NCBI RefSeq assembly: GCF_900129495.1
Contig: NZ_FQVX01000001.1
Span: forward strand, 124,001 to 188,000
Direction: 5' to 3'
DNA length: 64,000 bases
From: Geodermatophilus nigrescens
GTDB lineage: Bacteria > Actinomycetota > Actinomycetes > Mycobacteriales > Geodermatophilaceae
Position numbers and translations under genes: made by a program. The notes below the pieces were generated by a model, which was not told the DNA's origin, ran no database searches, and was given only the letters and a program-made list of their open reading frames with translations. This document shows, piece after piece, positions 42,224 to 50,659 of this stretch (positions are counted from its first letter, which is position 1; each line of letters starts with the position of its first letter).

Positions 42224-42910
42224 GTGCCGACGTCCCTGTGCGCCCCACTGTCCGCCCCTCTGCGCGTCTGGTCGGTCGACCTCACCGACGACCGCTGGGA
42301 CGAGGACGCCGCGGCCGCGCGGCTCACGCCCGGGGAGCGCGCCGCGGCCGACCGGGGCGTCGCCGCGGTCCGCCGTCGCCGGGTGCTCGTGCGCGCCGTG
42401 CTGCGCACCGTCCTCGGCGACCTGCTCCGGCTGGCGCCGGCCGACGTCCCCCTCGAGGTCCGTGGGGGCCGGCCGCTGGTCCGGTCCGCCCGCCGCGGGC
42501 CGGGCGTCAGCTGCTCCACCGCCGGCGGCCTCGCGCTCGTCGCCGTGGCCCCGCGCGCCGGCCTCGGCATCGACCTGGAGCCCGCCGGCCCCGGTCCCGA
42601 GGGCGACGAGTGGCTGGCCGCCCCCGAGCTCGCCCGGCTCGCCGGGCGCGCGGGTGAGGGCACGGGTGAGGGCATCGAGCGCACCCGGGCCTGGACGGCC
42701 AAGGAGGCGGTGCTGAAGGCGGAGGGGACCGGGCTGCGGCGGGACCCGCGCACGGTCGTCACCCCCGCCGGTGGCCGGGGCCGTCTCGGCTCCTGGTGGC
42801 TCGCGCCGCTGCCCGTGCCCGCCGGCTGGGTGGCCACCGCCGCGCTCGACCGCCGCTGGGACCCGGCGCGGGTGCGCGTGCGCCCGCTGACGCCGGAGCG
42901 CCTCCGGTGA
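42224..42910 (+). CDS. 4'-phosphopantetheinyl transferase (Sfp type)
   Basis: 228 residues. LGIDLEP holds the magnesium-binding Asp and Glu, and WTAKEAVLKAEGTGL is the WxxKEA motif; an N-terminal half-domain VWSVDLTDDRWDEDAAAARLTPGERAAADR is typical of Sfp/Gsp enzymes. It transfers phosphopantetheine from CoA to a carrier-protein serine. GGGAGGAGGAG precedes the GTG. Its stop overlaps the next gene, which contains a carrier domain; that is almost surely its client. Confidence 0.92.
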   Translation: MPTSLCAPLSAPLRVWSVDLTDDRWDEDAAAARLTPGERAAADRGVAAVRRRRVLVRAVLRTVLGDLLRLAPADVPLEVRGGRPLVRSARRGPGVSCSTAGGLALVAVAPRAGLGIDLEPAGPGPEGDEWLAAPELARLAGRAGEGTGEGIERTRAWTAKEAVLKAEGTGLRRDPRTVVTPAGGRGRLGSWWLAPLPVPAGWVATAALDRRWDPARVRVRPLTPERLR

Positions 42911-45903
42911 CCGCCGTCGCCCCCCGCACCGCGGTCCGTGCCGGGTCCGGGCGCCGGCCCCAGCTCGCCGCGTTCCGCGCGCTGCTCGAGCGCCGCACCG
43001 GCCGCGACCTCTCGGCCGCCCCAGAGCTGCACCGCCTCTCGGTCGACGAGCCGGACCTGTTCTGGCGCGCCCTGCTCGACTGGTCGGGCCTCGCCTGGGA
43101 GGGCGTCGCCGAGCCGGTGCGCACCGGCGCCGACGTCCGCACGGCGCGCTTCTTCCCCGGCGTCTGCCTCAACTACGCGGAGAACCTGCTGCGGCCGCTG
43201 CCCGGGGTCGACGAGGGCGCGCCCGCGCTCACCGCGGTGCACGCCGGCCGCCCGGCGGAGGTCCTGACCCGGGCGGAGCTGCGCGATGCGGTCGAGCGGG
43301 CCTCGGCCGCGCTGGCCGCCCGAGGCGTCCGGACCGGCGGCCGCGTCGCGGCCGTGGGCGCCAACTCCGCGCCGGTGCTCGTCGCGGCCCTCGCCGTCGC
43401 CGCGCTCGGCGCGACGCTGGCCACCGCCACGCCCGACATGGGCGTGCCCACCCTGCTCGGCCGCTTCGGCCAGCTGCGCCCGGGCACCCTGCTCGTGGAC
43501 CGGCGGGACCTGGGTGGGCGGGGTGAGGCCGAGGCCGCCCTCGCCGAGCTCACCGCGCAGCTCCCCTCGCTGCGGCTGGTGCTGCTCCTCGACGACGCCC
43601 CGCCGCCCGACCTCGGCCCCGGCGTGACCGTCGCCCGCCTGGCCGACGACGTCGCCGCGCTGCCCGACCCGGTGCGCGTGCCGGACTGGCCGCGGCTGCC
43701 CTTCGACCACCCGCTGTGGGTCATGAGCACGTCGGGCACCACCGGGCCGCCCAAGGCGCTGGTGCACGGCGCCGGCGGCGCGCTGCTCGAGCACGTCAAG
43801 GAGCACCGGCTGCACGGCGACCTGACGCCGGCGGACACGCTCTACTTCCACACCACGACCGCCTGGATGATGTGGAACTGGCAGCTGTCGGCCCTGGCCG
43901 TCGGCGCGCACGTCGTCCTCTACGACGGCCCGGTCACCGGCCCGGACACGCTGTGGGCGCTGGCCGCCCGGCACGGCGTCACCGTCCTCGGCACCAGCCC
44001 GGCGTACCTGCAGATGTGCCAGGACGCCGGCTTCCGCCCGCGCGATGCCGCCGACCTCTCCCGGCTGCGCGCGGTCATGTCCACCGGCGCGGTGCTGCAC
44101 GAGTGGCAGTTCGACTGGGTGCGCGACGCGGTCGGCGACGTGCCGCTGCAGTCGATCTCCGGCGGCACCGACATCGTCGGCTGCTTCGTCCTCGGCCACC
44201 CGGAGCTGCCGGTGGTCCGCGGCCGCTCGCAGGCGCTGAGCCTCGGCCTCGACGTCGCCGCGGTCGACGAGGACGGCCGCCCGGTGCTGGGCCGGGAGGG
44301 CGAGCTGGTCTGCCGCAACCCGTTCCCCTCGCGGCCGGTCGGCGTGCTCGACGACCCCGACGGCGAGCGCTACGAGCGGGCCTACTTCGCGCAGCACCCC
44401 GGCGTCTGGACCCACGGTGACCGGGTGGAGGTGCACCCCGACGGCACCGCCCGGGTGCTGGGCCGCTCCGACGGCGTGCTCAACGTCGACGGCGTCCGCA
44501 TCGGCCCGTCGGAGATCTACGCGGTCGTGCGGCGCATCCCGGGCGTCGTCGACGCGATGGCGCTCGAGCAGCGCGACACGCGGGCGCGGGGCAGCAGCCG
44601 GCTGGTGCTGCTCGTCGTCCTCGCGCCGGGGCTGCGGCTCGACGAGGAGCTGGCCGGGCGGATCCGCGCGACGCTGCGCCGGGAGGCCTCGCCCGCGCAC
44701 GTGCCCGCCGTCGTCCTCGCCGTGCCCGAGGTGCCGCGCACGCACAACGGCAAGCCCTCCGAGCGCGCCGCCCGAGACGCCCTCGACGGGCGGCCGGCGG
44801 CCAACCTGCAGTCGCTGCGCAACCCGGCCTGCCTCGACGCCATCCGCGCGGCGGCCCGGGCCCAGGAGCCCGCCGCGCCGGTCCCGGAGGGGGAGGGCGT
44901 CGAGGCCGTCGTCGCCCGGGTGTTCGCGGAGGTGCTCGGCCGGCCCGTGCCGGACGGCGTCGCCTTCGCCGACCTCGGCGGCACGTCCCGGCAGTCGATG
45001 ACGCTGCTGCGCCGGCTGCGCCAGGAGCTCGGCCGCCCGGTGGAGATCGCCGACCTCGCCGAGGCGTCCACGGTCGGGGCGCTGGCCGCGCTGCTCACCG
45101 GGCGCGACGGCGCCGAGCCCGACACCCGCACGCTGCGCGACGGCGACCCGGCCGCGCCGCCGCTGTTCCTGGTGCACGGCGCGCACGGCGACCTCGACAG
45201 CTGGCACGCCCTGGTCGCCGAGCTGACGGTGCCCGGCGAGGTCGTCGGGCTGGTCGGCCCGCTCGCGCGGCCGGACGGGTCGCGGTTCTCCGTCGACGAG
45301 CTCGCCGCGCGCCACGTCGCGTCGGTGACCGCCCGGGCGCCCGCGGGCCCCGTGCGGCTGGCCGGGTACTCCTTCGGCGGCGTCGTGGCCCTCGAGGTCG
45401 CCCGGCGGCTCACCGCGGCGGGGCGGGACGTCGACTTCCTCGGCCTGTTCGACTGCCGCCCGCCCTACGCCGAGCTCGGCCGCGGGCGGAGGCTGGCCCG
45501 CAAGGTGGCCGGCGCGCTGGCCCTCGTCGTCCCCGGCCTCAGCGACGAGAGCGTGCGCACGGCGCTGGCCGACCGGCGCAGCGCGGAGCTGCCGGCCGAC
45601 CGCCGGGTGCTGCGCGACTCCGCCGCGCTGTACGAGGCGTTCCCGCTGCCCGACCACGCCGGGCCGGTGACCTACTTCCGGATCCGCCGGCGCGTGCCGG
45701 TGCTCGCCCACCAGATGGCGGTCTGGCGGCGGCACCTGCCCGACTTGCGGGTGGTGCCGGTGCCGGGCACGCACAACGACCTGCTGGCCGGCCGGTACGC
45801 GGCGACTCTGGGGGCGCGGGTGTCGGCGGCGATCGAGGGAGCCGGCGGAGGAGCCGGCGTCACATGGCCCCGGCGCGCTCGGCGAGGTACTCGCCGACGG
45901 TGA
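42907..45903 (+). CDS. Single-module NRPS-like protein: acetoacetyl-CoA-synthetase-like adenylation, carrier, thioesterase
   Basis: 998 residues. Adenylation (1-650): STSGTTGPPK at 274-283, YFHTTTAWMMWNWQLSALA, SISGGTDIVGCF, WTHGDRVEVHPDG and catalytic Lys616 in PRTHNGKP; N-terminus and VCLNYAENLL are like acetoacetyl-CoA synthetases, so the acid is probably a short keto or hydroxy acid. Carrier (about 660-735): ADLGGTSRQS, Ser694 for phosphopantetheine. Thioesterase (about 750-985): LFLVHGAHGDLDSWH, Ser822 in AGYSFGG, late His in GTHNDLL. No condensation domain. Translation is coupled to the PPTase gene (GTGA). The 3' end overlaps the convergent gpgS-like gene by 44 bases. Product unknown. 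Confidence 0.88.
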   Translation: MTAVAPRTAVRAGSGRRPQLAAFRALLERRTGRDLSAAPELHRLSVDEPDLFWRALLDWSGLAWEGVAEPVRTGADVRTARFFPGVCLNYAENLLRPLPGVDEGAPALTAVHAGRPAEVLTRAELRDAVERASAALAARGVRTGGRVAAVGANSAPVLVAALAVAALGATLATATPDMGVPTLLGRFGQLRPGTLLVDRRDLGGRGEAEAALAELTAQLPSLRLVLLLDDAPPPDLGPGVTVARLADDVAALPDPVRVPDWPRLPFDHPLWVMSTSGTTGPPKALVHGAGGALLEHVKEHRLHGDLTPADTLYFHTTTAWMMWNWQLSALAVGAHVVLYDGPVTGPDTLWALAARHGVTVLGTSPAYLQMCQDAGFRPRDAADLSRLRAVMSTGAVLHEWQFDWVRDAVGDVPLQSISGGTDIVGCFVLGHPELPVVRGRSQALSLGLDVAAVDEDGRPVLGREGELVCRNPFPSRPVGVLDDPDGERYERAYFAQHPGVWTHGDRVEVHPDGTARVLGRSDGVLNVDGVRIGPSEIYAVVRRIPGVVDAMALEQRDTRARGSSRLVLLVVLAPGLRLDEELAGRIRATLRREASPAHVPAVVLAVPEVPRTHNGKPSERAARDALDGRPAANLQSLRNPACLDAIRAAARAQEPAAPVPEGEGVEAVVARVFAEVLGRPVPDGVAFADLGGTSRQSMTLLRRLRQELGRPVEIADLAEASTVGALAALLTGRDGAEPDTRTLRDGDPAAPPLFLVHGAHGDLDSWHALVAELTVPGEVVGLVGPLARPDGSRFSVDELAARHVASVTARAPAGPVRLAGYSFGGVVALEVARRLTAAGRDVDFLGLFDCRPPYAELGRGRRLARKVAGALALVVPGLSDESVRTALADRRSAELPADRRVLRDSAALYEAFPLPDHAGPVTYFRIRRRVPVLAHQMAVWRRHLPDLRVVPVPGTHNDLLAGRYAATLGARVSAAIEGAGGGAGVTWPRRARRGTRRR

Positions 45904-46828
45904 CCATCGGCGGGCGCTCGTCGACCCCGACGCCCGTGCTGACCGGGACGAAGCCGGCGCCGTCGCTGCGGAACTGGGTGAGCAGGCCGGCCGCCGAGCC
46001 GGCCCCGCCGCGGGCGAGCACCGCCGACACCACCTGACCGGCCATCCGCCCGAGCGCCTCCTGGTCCTGGGAGGTGTGCCGGCGCACGCCGAGGTCGACC
46101 TGCGCCAGCCCGTTCAGGCCGAGCAGCCCGAGCAGGTCGACGAGCAGGCCCACCTCCACGCCGTAGCCGGAGACGAACGGCACCTGCTCCAGGGCCGCGC
46201 GGCGGCCGGCGTACTCCCCGCCCAGCGGCTGCACGAACCCGGCGAGCTCGGGCCACAGCGCGTTGAGCAGCGGCCGCGCGGTGAGCTCGGTGACCCGCCC
46301 GCCGCCGGCCGGGGTGCTGCGGCCGTCGACCTCCAGCGGGCGGGTGTAGCAGCCCTTCACGTAGCCGACCTGGGGGTCGGTGAGCAGCGGGGTGAGCAGG
46401 CCGGGGACGTAGTGGGAGACGTCGCCGAGCAGGTCGGCGTCGAGGAAGACGAGCAGGTCGCCGGTGGTGGCGGCCAGCGACTTCCACAGCGCCTCGCCCT
46501 TGCCCGGCCGGCTGCCGTGCGCGGGCAGCACCTCGGCGGCGGCGACGACGTCGGCCCCGGCGGCGCGGGCCACCTCGGCGGTGCGGTCGCCCGAGTCGGA
46601 GTCGACCACCAGCACCTCGTCGACCAGCGGTACGAGCCGCACCCAGCGCTCGACCAGGTCGGCGACCAGCCCGCCGACGGTGGCCTCCTCGTCGCGGGCG
46701 GGCAGGACCACGCTCACCCGGTGCCCGCCGCGCCGCTTGGCGCGCAGCAGCCGGGCGACGTCGACGTCGTGGACCGAGCGGGTCGTGGACGTGCGGCCGG
46801 TGAACCAGGCGCGGGCGTCGGGTCGCAT
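45860..46828 (-). CDS. Glucosyl-3-phosphoglycerate synthase-like glycosyltransferase (copy 2)
   Basis: 322 residues, colinear with copy 1 and identical over long stretches: VSVVLPARDEEATVG, PLVDEVLVVDSDSGDRTAEVARAAGADVV, GKGEALWKSL, FLDADL, RPLLNALWPELAGFVQPLGGEYAGRRAALEQVPFVSGYGVEVGLLVD. One copy may be true GpgS and the other may use another acceptor; the sequence does not decide. ATG at 46828 has no clear Shine-Dalgarno; a weak -10-like CAGAGT lies six bases before it. It converges on the A-carrier-thioesterase gene. Confidence 0.9.
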   Translation of the reverse strand: MRPDARAWFTGRTSTTRSVHDVDVARLLRAKRRGGHRVSVVLPARDEEATVGGLVADLVERWVRLVPLVDEVLVVDSDSGDRTAEVARAAGADVVAAAEVLPAHGSRPGKGEALWKSLAATTGDLLVFLDADLLGDVSHYVPGLLTPLLTDPQVGYVKGCYTRPLEVDGRSTPAGGGRVTELTARPLLNALWPELAGFVQPLGGEYAGRRAALEQVPFVSGYGVEVGLLVDLLGLLGLNGLAQVDLGVRRHTSQDQEALGRMAGQVVSAVLARGGAGSAAGLLTQFRSDGAGFVPVSTGVGVDERPPMVTVGEYLAERAGAM

Positions 46829-46876
46829 CGGCCCACTCTGGGGGAACGGGATCCGGCCTCGCCACGGACGGAGCCG

Positions 46877-46890
46877 GTGTTCACGAACAC
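46877..46890. promoter_or_regulatory. Perfect 14-base palindrome upstream of gpgS copy 2
   Basis: GTGTTC-AC-GAACAC is an exact inverted repeat 49-62 bases before the ATG at 46828. It is not a LexA box: the arms are in the opposite order and spaced by two bases. Confidence 0.45.
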
Positions 46891-46915
46891 GTAGCCCGCC
46901 GTTCCGGGACGGGGC

Positions 46916-49078
46916 TCAGACCCGCCCGGCGCCGGCCGTCTGCAGGGCGGTGCGGCTGAGCGGTCCCACCGCGGCGCCGGCGCCGTCGGGCTCGGGGTGG
47001 CCGAGCTCGGTGAGCCAGCCCCGCAGCACCCGGTGCAGGTGCTCCGCGCCGACGATCTCGCCGGGCGGGGAGAGCACGCGGGGGTGGGCGAGGAAGCCGC
47101 GCTGCTGCGGGCCGCCGAGGCCGCCGTGCGAGCCGACGTGCGGCTCGAAGGGGGAGGCCTCGTCGGTGTCGGGGTCGTAGCGGCTGTTGACCATCACGTC
47201 GGGGCAGTGCGGGAACGCCGACACCCGGGCGACCAGCGCCGGCGCGTGCTCGCCGTAGGGGGCCAGCGGGTCGGCGCCGATGACCACCCCGGTGGCCAGG
47301 CGGTGCAGGCCGTCGCGGCCGAGGACGACCGGCCCGTGCTCCTCGGAGTGCACGAGCGCGAACCCGACGCCGGCGTGGTCGACGAGCGCGGGCAGCAGGT
47401 CGGGCCAGTGCCGCTCGATCTCCTCCAGCGGCACGCGGCCGTGCAGGTCGGCGAAGTGCACCCCCGCGGTGTGGCCGGAGACGACGACCACCACGCCCGG
47501 CGCCACGCGGGCCACCTGCCCGGGCTGCCCCGACGGCGTGCGGTGCGTGTGCTCGTCGGCCCCGGCGCTCTCCACCCGCTCGCGCAGCCGCCGCGCGATC
47601 GGCCCCGGCCCGGACGCGGCCTCGGCCAGCGCGGAGGCCACCTGCCAGCCCTCGGCGGGGCGGCGGCTGTCCTTCGGCTCGCCGCCGCGGCGCCCGGGCG
47701 CGGGGGAGCCGCCGCAGTGCCGGCCGACGAACGCCTCGATCGTCTCGCCGAACCGCTGCGCGAACGCCTCGCCCTGGGTCTGGCCGTGGTCGGACAGCAA
47801 CACCAGGTGGTAGTCGCGCGGCGCGAGGGCGCCGGCCCGGGCGAGCCGGCCGATCTGCTGGTCGATGGTGCGCAGCACCTCGAGGGTGTCGAAGCGCTCG
47901 ACGCCGCTGTGGTGGGCGACCTCGTCGTAGCCGAGGAAGTCGGCGTAGACCACCGGCCGCCCGGCCAGCATGTCCTCGAGGATCGCCGCCACCACGACGT
48001 CGCGCGCGATCACCGTGGTGCCCGGCCGGGCCAGCGGGTAGATGCCGCCGCGGCTGACCCGCGGCCGGACGTCGGCGCGCCGCTGCCGGGCGGCGGCGGA
48101 CAGCTCGCGGGCGACGTCGACGAGCGAGACGCCCAGCGTGCGGACGGCGTTCACCGGGTTGGCGAAGTAGGCGTAGTAGCCGGCGCCCACCCGCTCGCGG
48201 CGGCGGATCGAGCGCCGGGTGGTGACCAGCGGCAGCGAGCTCATCGTCAGGCTCACGTGCGGGGCGTCGCCGCTGAACAGGTTGCCGCGGCTGGCCCCGC
48301 CCCCGGCCAGCAGCCCGCGCCCGTCGGAGTGCCGGCGCTCGACCTCGGCGGCGTCTGCCGGGTGGGAGACCTGGACGACGTGGTCGCGGTCCTTCTCGTA
48401 GTAGCGGAAGCCGACGACGTCGTGGTTGGAGCCGTGCAGGATGCCGCACACCGCGGCGCCGGTCTGGGAGCTCCAGTCGGTGTGCCAGGAGGTGAGCGCG
48501 TGGCTGCCCGAGCGCAGCCAGGCGGCGAGGGTGGGCATCGACCCGTCGCGCACGGCGCGGCGCGCGGTGTCGAAGCCGAGGCCGTCGATCTGCAGGAACA
48601 GCACCCCGGGCGGCTGCGGGCCGGCGGCCCGGGTGCGGGCCGCCCGGCGGCGGGCGCGGCGGAAGAACAGCTCGTCCTCGTCGATGGCCAGCGCGCTGTT
48701 CACCACCGCCGTCACCCCGGCCATCGCCACCACGACCAGCACGGCCGTGCGCAGGTCGGCGACGGTGACGCCGGGGACGGCGAAGGAGGCGGCGAGCACC
48801 ACGGCGCCGAGCAGCAGGAAGCTGCCGAGGCCCAGGGTGAACAGCGCCAGCGGCAGCGCCACCCGCATGACCAGCGGCCACACCACGCCGGAGAGCAGGC
48901 CGAGCAGCAGCGCGGCCAGCGGGGGCTGCCACCAGTCGCGCATCGCGAAGCCGGCGAGCCACCGGTCGAGGACGACGAGCGCCAGCGTGGTGAGCGCCCA
49001 GGTGAGCAGCACGCGCGCGGTGGCCCGGCCGGGGCCGAGCACGCGCCCCCCTGCGCGCCCCGGGGACCCGGCGCTCAC
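46916..49078 (-). CDS. Holin-like membrane domain fused to a type I phosphodiesterase/alkaline-phosphatase-fold domain
   Basis: 720 residues. The first 125 residues hold four membrane helices of the kind annotated as mycobacterial phage holin superfamily IV. From about 150 a phosphodiesterase domain follows: VLFLQIDGLGFD (metal Asp), SSQTGAAVCGILHG (nucleophile region), YADFLGYDEVAHHSG and VLLSDHGQTQG (metal Asp-His), and later VVVVSGHTAGVHFAD. It should be a membrane-bound hydrolase of phosphodiesters or phospholipid-like substrates. Translation is coupled to the DedA gene upstream (GTGA), hinting at envelope lipid work. GTG at 49078 starts just ahead of the membrane part. Confidence 0.87.
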   Translation of the reverse strand: MSAGSPGRAGGRVLGPGRATARVLLTWALTTLALVVLDRWLAGFAMRDWWQPPLAALLLGLLSGVVWPLVMRVALPLALFTLGLGSFLLLGAVVLAASFAVPGVTVADLRTAVLVVVAMAGVTAVVNSALAIDEDELFFRRARRRAARTRAAGPQPPGVLFLQIDGLGFDTARRAVRDGSMPTLAAWLRSGSHALTSWHTDWSSQTGAAVCGILHGSNHDVVGFRYYEKDRDHVVQVSHPADAAEVERRHSDGRGLLAGGGASRGNLFSGDAPHVSLTMSSLPLVTTRRSIRRRERVGAGYYAYFANPVNAVRTLGVSLVDVARELSAAARQRRADVRPRVSRGGIYPLARPGTTVIARDVVVAAILEDMLAGRPVVYADFLGYDEVAHHSGVERFDTLEVLRTIDQQIGRLARAGALAPRDYHLVLLSDHGQTQGEAFAQRFGETIEAFVGRHCGGSPAPGRRGGEPKDSRRPAEGWQVASALAEAASGPGPIARRLRERVESAGADEHTHRTPSGQPGQVARVAPGVVVVVSGHTAGVHFADLHGRVPLEEIERHWPDLLPALVDHAGVGFALVHSEEHGPVVLGRDGLHRLATGVVIGADPLAPYGEHAPALVARVSAFPHCPDVMVNSRYDPDTDEASPFEPHVGSHGGLGGPQQRGFLAHPRVLSPPGEIVGAEHLHRVLRGWLTELGHPEPDGAGAAVGPLSRTALQTAGAGRV

Positions 49079-49749
49079 GACGCCGGGCCGCACGGGGACG
49101 CGCTGGCCTGCCCGGCGGGTTCCTCCGCGGGGTCGTCGCCGGACCGCTCGGGCGCGGCCCGGCGCCGGCGGGCGGCGGCGACGAGGTTGAGCAGCGCACC
49201 CACCAGGAGCACGAGCAGCGTGGCGACCAGGGTGGCCACCAGCGGGTTGTCGAACACGCCGCCGCTGACGACGCCGAGCAGGGCGTAGGCGACCGCCCAC
49301 AGCGTCGAGGCCAGCAGGGAGGCCGGGAGCAGCCGCCGCCACGGGTAGGCCAGCGCACCGGCGGCGAGCAGGACGGGGATGCGCCCGGCGGGCAGCAGCC
49401 GCCCGACCAGGACGATCTGCCAGCCGTGCGCCCGGAACTGGGCCCGGACCTCCTCGATCCGGTCGGCGTGCTGGCCGCGGGCCACGAACCGCACCGCGGC
49501 GGGCCCGCCGAACCGGCAGACGGCGAAGGTGACGACGTCGCCGATCCAGGCGCCGAGCGTGGACAGCACGAGCACCAGCACGAGGTCGAGGCGGCCGGTG
49601 CTCACCGCCAGGGCGGCCGCCGCGCCGACGACCGCGCCGGTGGGTACGACCGGCACGATCGAGCCGAGCAGCACACCGCCGAACACGACGGGGTAGCCGA
49701 GCGAGGACCCGTCGGTCCAGCTCGACGCCAGCGTCCCGGTGGTGCTCAC
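49075..49749 (-). CDS. DedA-family membrane protein
   Basis: 224 residues. GSIVPVVPTGAVVGAAAALA, LVLSTLGAWIGDVVTFAVCRFGG, and FRAHGWQIVLVGRLLPAGRIPVLLAAGALAYPWRRLLPASLLASTLWAVAYALLG fit the DedA/VTT fold, which includes undecaprenyl-phosphate and phospholipid flippases. The VGRLLPAGRIP motif has the Gly-Arg-Pro pattern of the family. GTGA overlaps link it to both the MBL gene upstream and the phosphodiesterase fusion downstream. Confidence 0.87.
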   Translation of the reverse strand: MSTTGTLASSWTDGSSLGYPVVFGGVLLGSIVPVVPTGAVVGAAAALAVSTGRLDLVLVLVLSTLGAWIGDVVTFAVCRFGGPAAVRFVARGQHADRIEEVRAQFRAHGWQIVLVGRLLPAGRIPVLLAAGALAYPWRRLLPASLLASTLWAVAYALLGVVSGGVFDNPLVATLVATLLVLLVGALLNLVAAARRRRAAPERSGDDPAEEPAGQASASPCGPAS

Positions 49750-50555
49750 GGCGTCCCCGCGGCGGTGGGCAGGACGACCGGCTCGCCCGGTTCGGCGATC
49801 ACGACCGTGGTGGGCAGCGCGCGCCCGGCGACGGCGGCGGCGAACTCCCGCGGCGGCTCGGTGAGCAGCCGCCGGTAGCGCCCGGCCAGCCCCGGCACCG
49901 TGGTGCCGCCGGGCACGGTGAGCGTGCCCCAGTGCACCGGGACGGCGAACCGCGGGCGCACCCGTGCCACCGCCTCGGCCGCGCGCCGCGGGTCGAGGTG
50001 GCCGGGGCCCAGGGTGGGACCCCAGCCCCACACCGGCACGAGCGCGACGTCGACCCCGCGCCCGCCGATGCGGGCCATGCCGTCGAACAGGTCGGTGTCG
50101 CCGAGGGCGTAGACGGTCCGCCCGTCGCCCTCGACCAGGTGGCCGACGGCGGCCGTGTCGGGGCCGTGGGTGAGCCGCGGGCCCCACCGGTGGCCGCTGT
50201 GCACGGCCGGGACGGCGGTGATCCGCAGCCCGCCGTGGGTCAGCGACTCGCCCGGCGCCAGCTCGTCGACCCAGCGCAGGCCGCGGGAGCGCAGCCACGG
50301 CCCGGCGCCGCGCGGCACGACGACGCGGACGTCGTCGCCCAGCAGGCGCAGGGACGGCAGGTGCAGGTGGTCGGCGTGCAGGTGGCTGACCAGCACCAGG
50401 TCGGTGCCGGCCCAGGCCGGCTCCGGCGGCGGGGGGACGACGCGGCGCAGCGGCCCGACGGTGGCGGTGAGGACCGGGTCGGTCAGCACCGTGCTGCCGG
50501 CCAGCTCGACGCGGACCGTCGAGTGGCCCAGCCAGTGCAGCCCGGGGTCGCCCAC
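49746..50555 (-). CDS. UlaG/NAPE-PLD-like MBL-fold hydrolase
   Basis: 269 residues. LHWLGHSTVRVELAGSTVLTDPVL and VLVSHLHADHLHLPSLRLLG (HxHxDH metal motif), AVHSGHRWG, YALGDTDLFDGM and FAVPVHWGTLTVPGG place it with the UlaG/NAPE-PLD branch. NAPE-PLD cleaves a phospholipid, which would suit the DedA and phosphodiesterase neighbours, but the substrate is unproven. GTG at 50555 lies six bases behind a -10-like GATACT, so the three-gene operon is probably leaderless. Confidence 0.87.
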   Translation of the reverse strand: MGDPGLHWLGHSTVRVELAGSTVLTDPVLTATVGPLRRVVPPPPEPAWAGTDLVLVSHLHADHLHLPSLRLLGDDVRVVVPRGAGPWLRSRGLRWVDELAPGESLTHGGLRITAVPAVHSGHRWGPRLTHGPDTAAVGHLVEGDGRTVYALGDTDLFDGMARIGGRGVDVALVPVWGWGPTLGPGHLDPRRAAEAVARVRPRFAVPVHWGTLTVPGGTTVPGLAGRYRRLLTEPPREFAAAVAGRALPTTVVIAEPGEPVVLPTAAGTP

Positions 50556-50561
50556 CGGGCC

Positions 50562-50567
50562 AGTATC
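50562..50567 (-). promoter_or_regulatory. -10 element of a leaderless transcript (MBL-DedA-phosphodiesterase operon)
   Basis: GATACT on the minus strand with six bases to the GTG at 50555. Confidence 0.55.
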
Positions 50568-50601
50568 GACCCCGGCACCGACGTCTCCGGAGATCCTCCC
50601 T

Positions 50602-50617
50602 CGGACGGATCCGTCCG
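50602..50617. promoter_or_regulatory. Perfect 16-base palindrome in a divergent intergenic region
   Basis: CGGACGGA-TCCGTCCG is an uninterrupted palindrome, 47 bases upstream of the MBL start and 43 bases before the ATG at 50660. It suits a dimeric regulator such as a TetR protein; which one is unknown. Confidence 0.55.
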
Positions 50618-50659
50618 TTCGAGGTGCGCGCGGCGCGGGGGCGGCCCACCATGCCTGCC

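Noticed and set aside
46877-46890. LexA/SOS box at GTGTTCACGAACAC
   Set aside because: Actinobacterial LexA boxes have GAAC before GTTC with a four-base spacer. Here the order is GTTC then GAAC with two bases between, and no repair gene is near.
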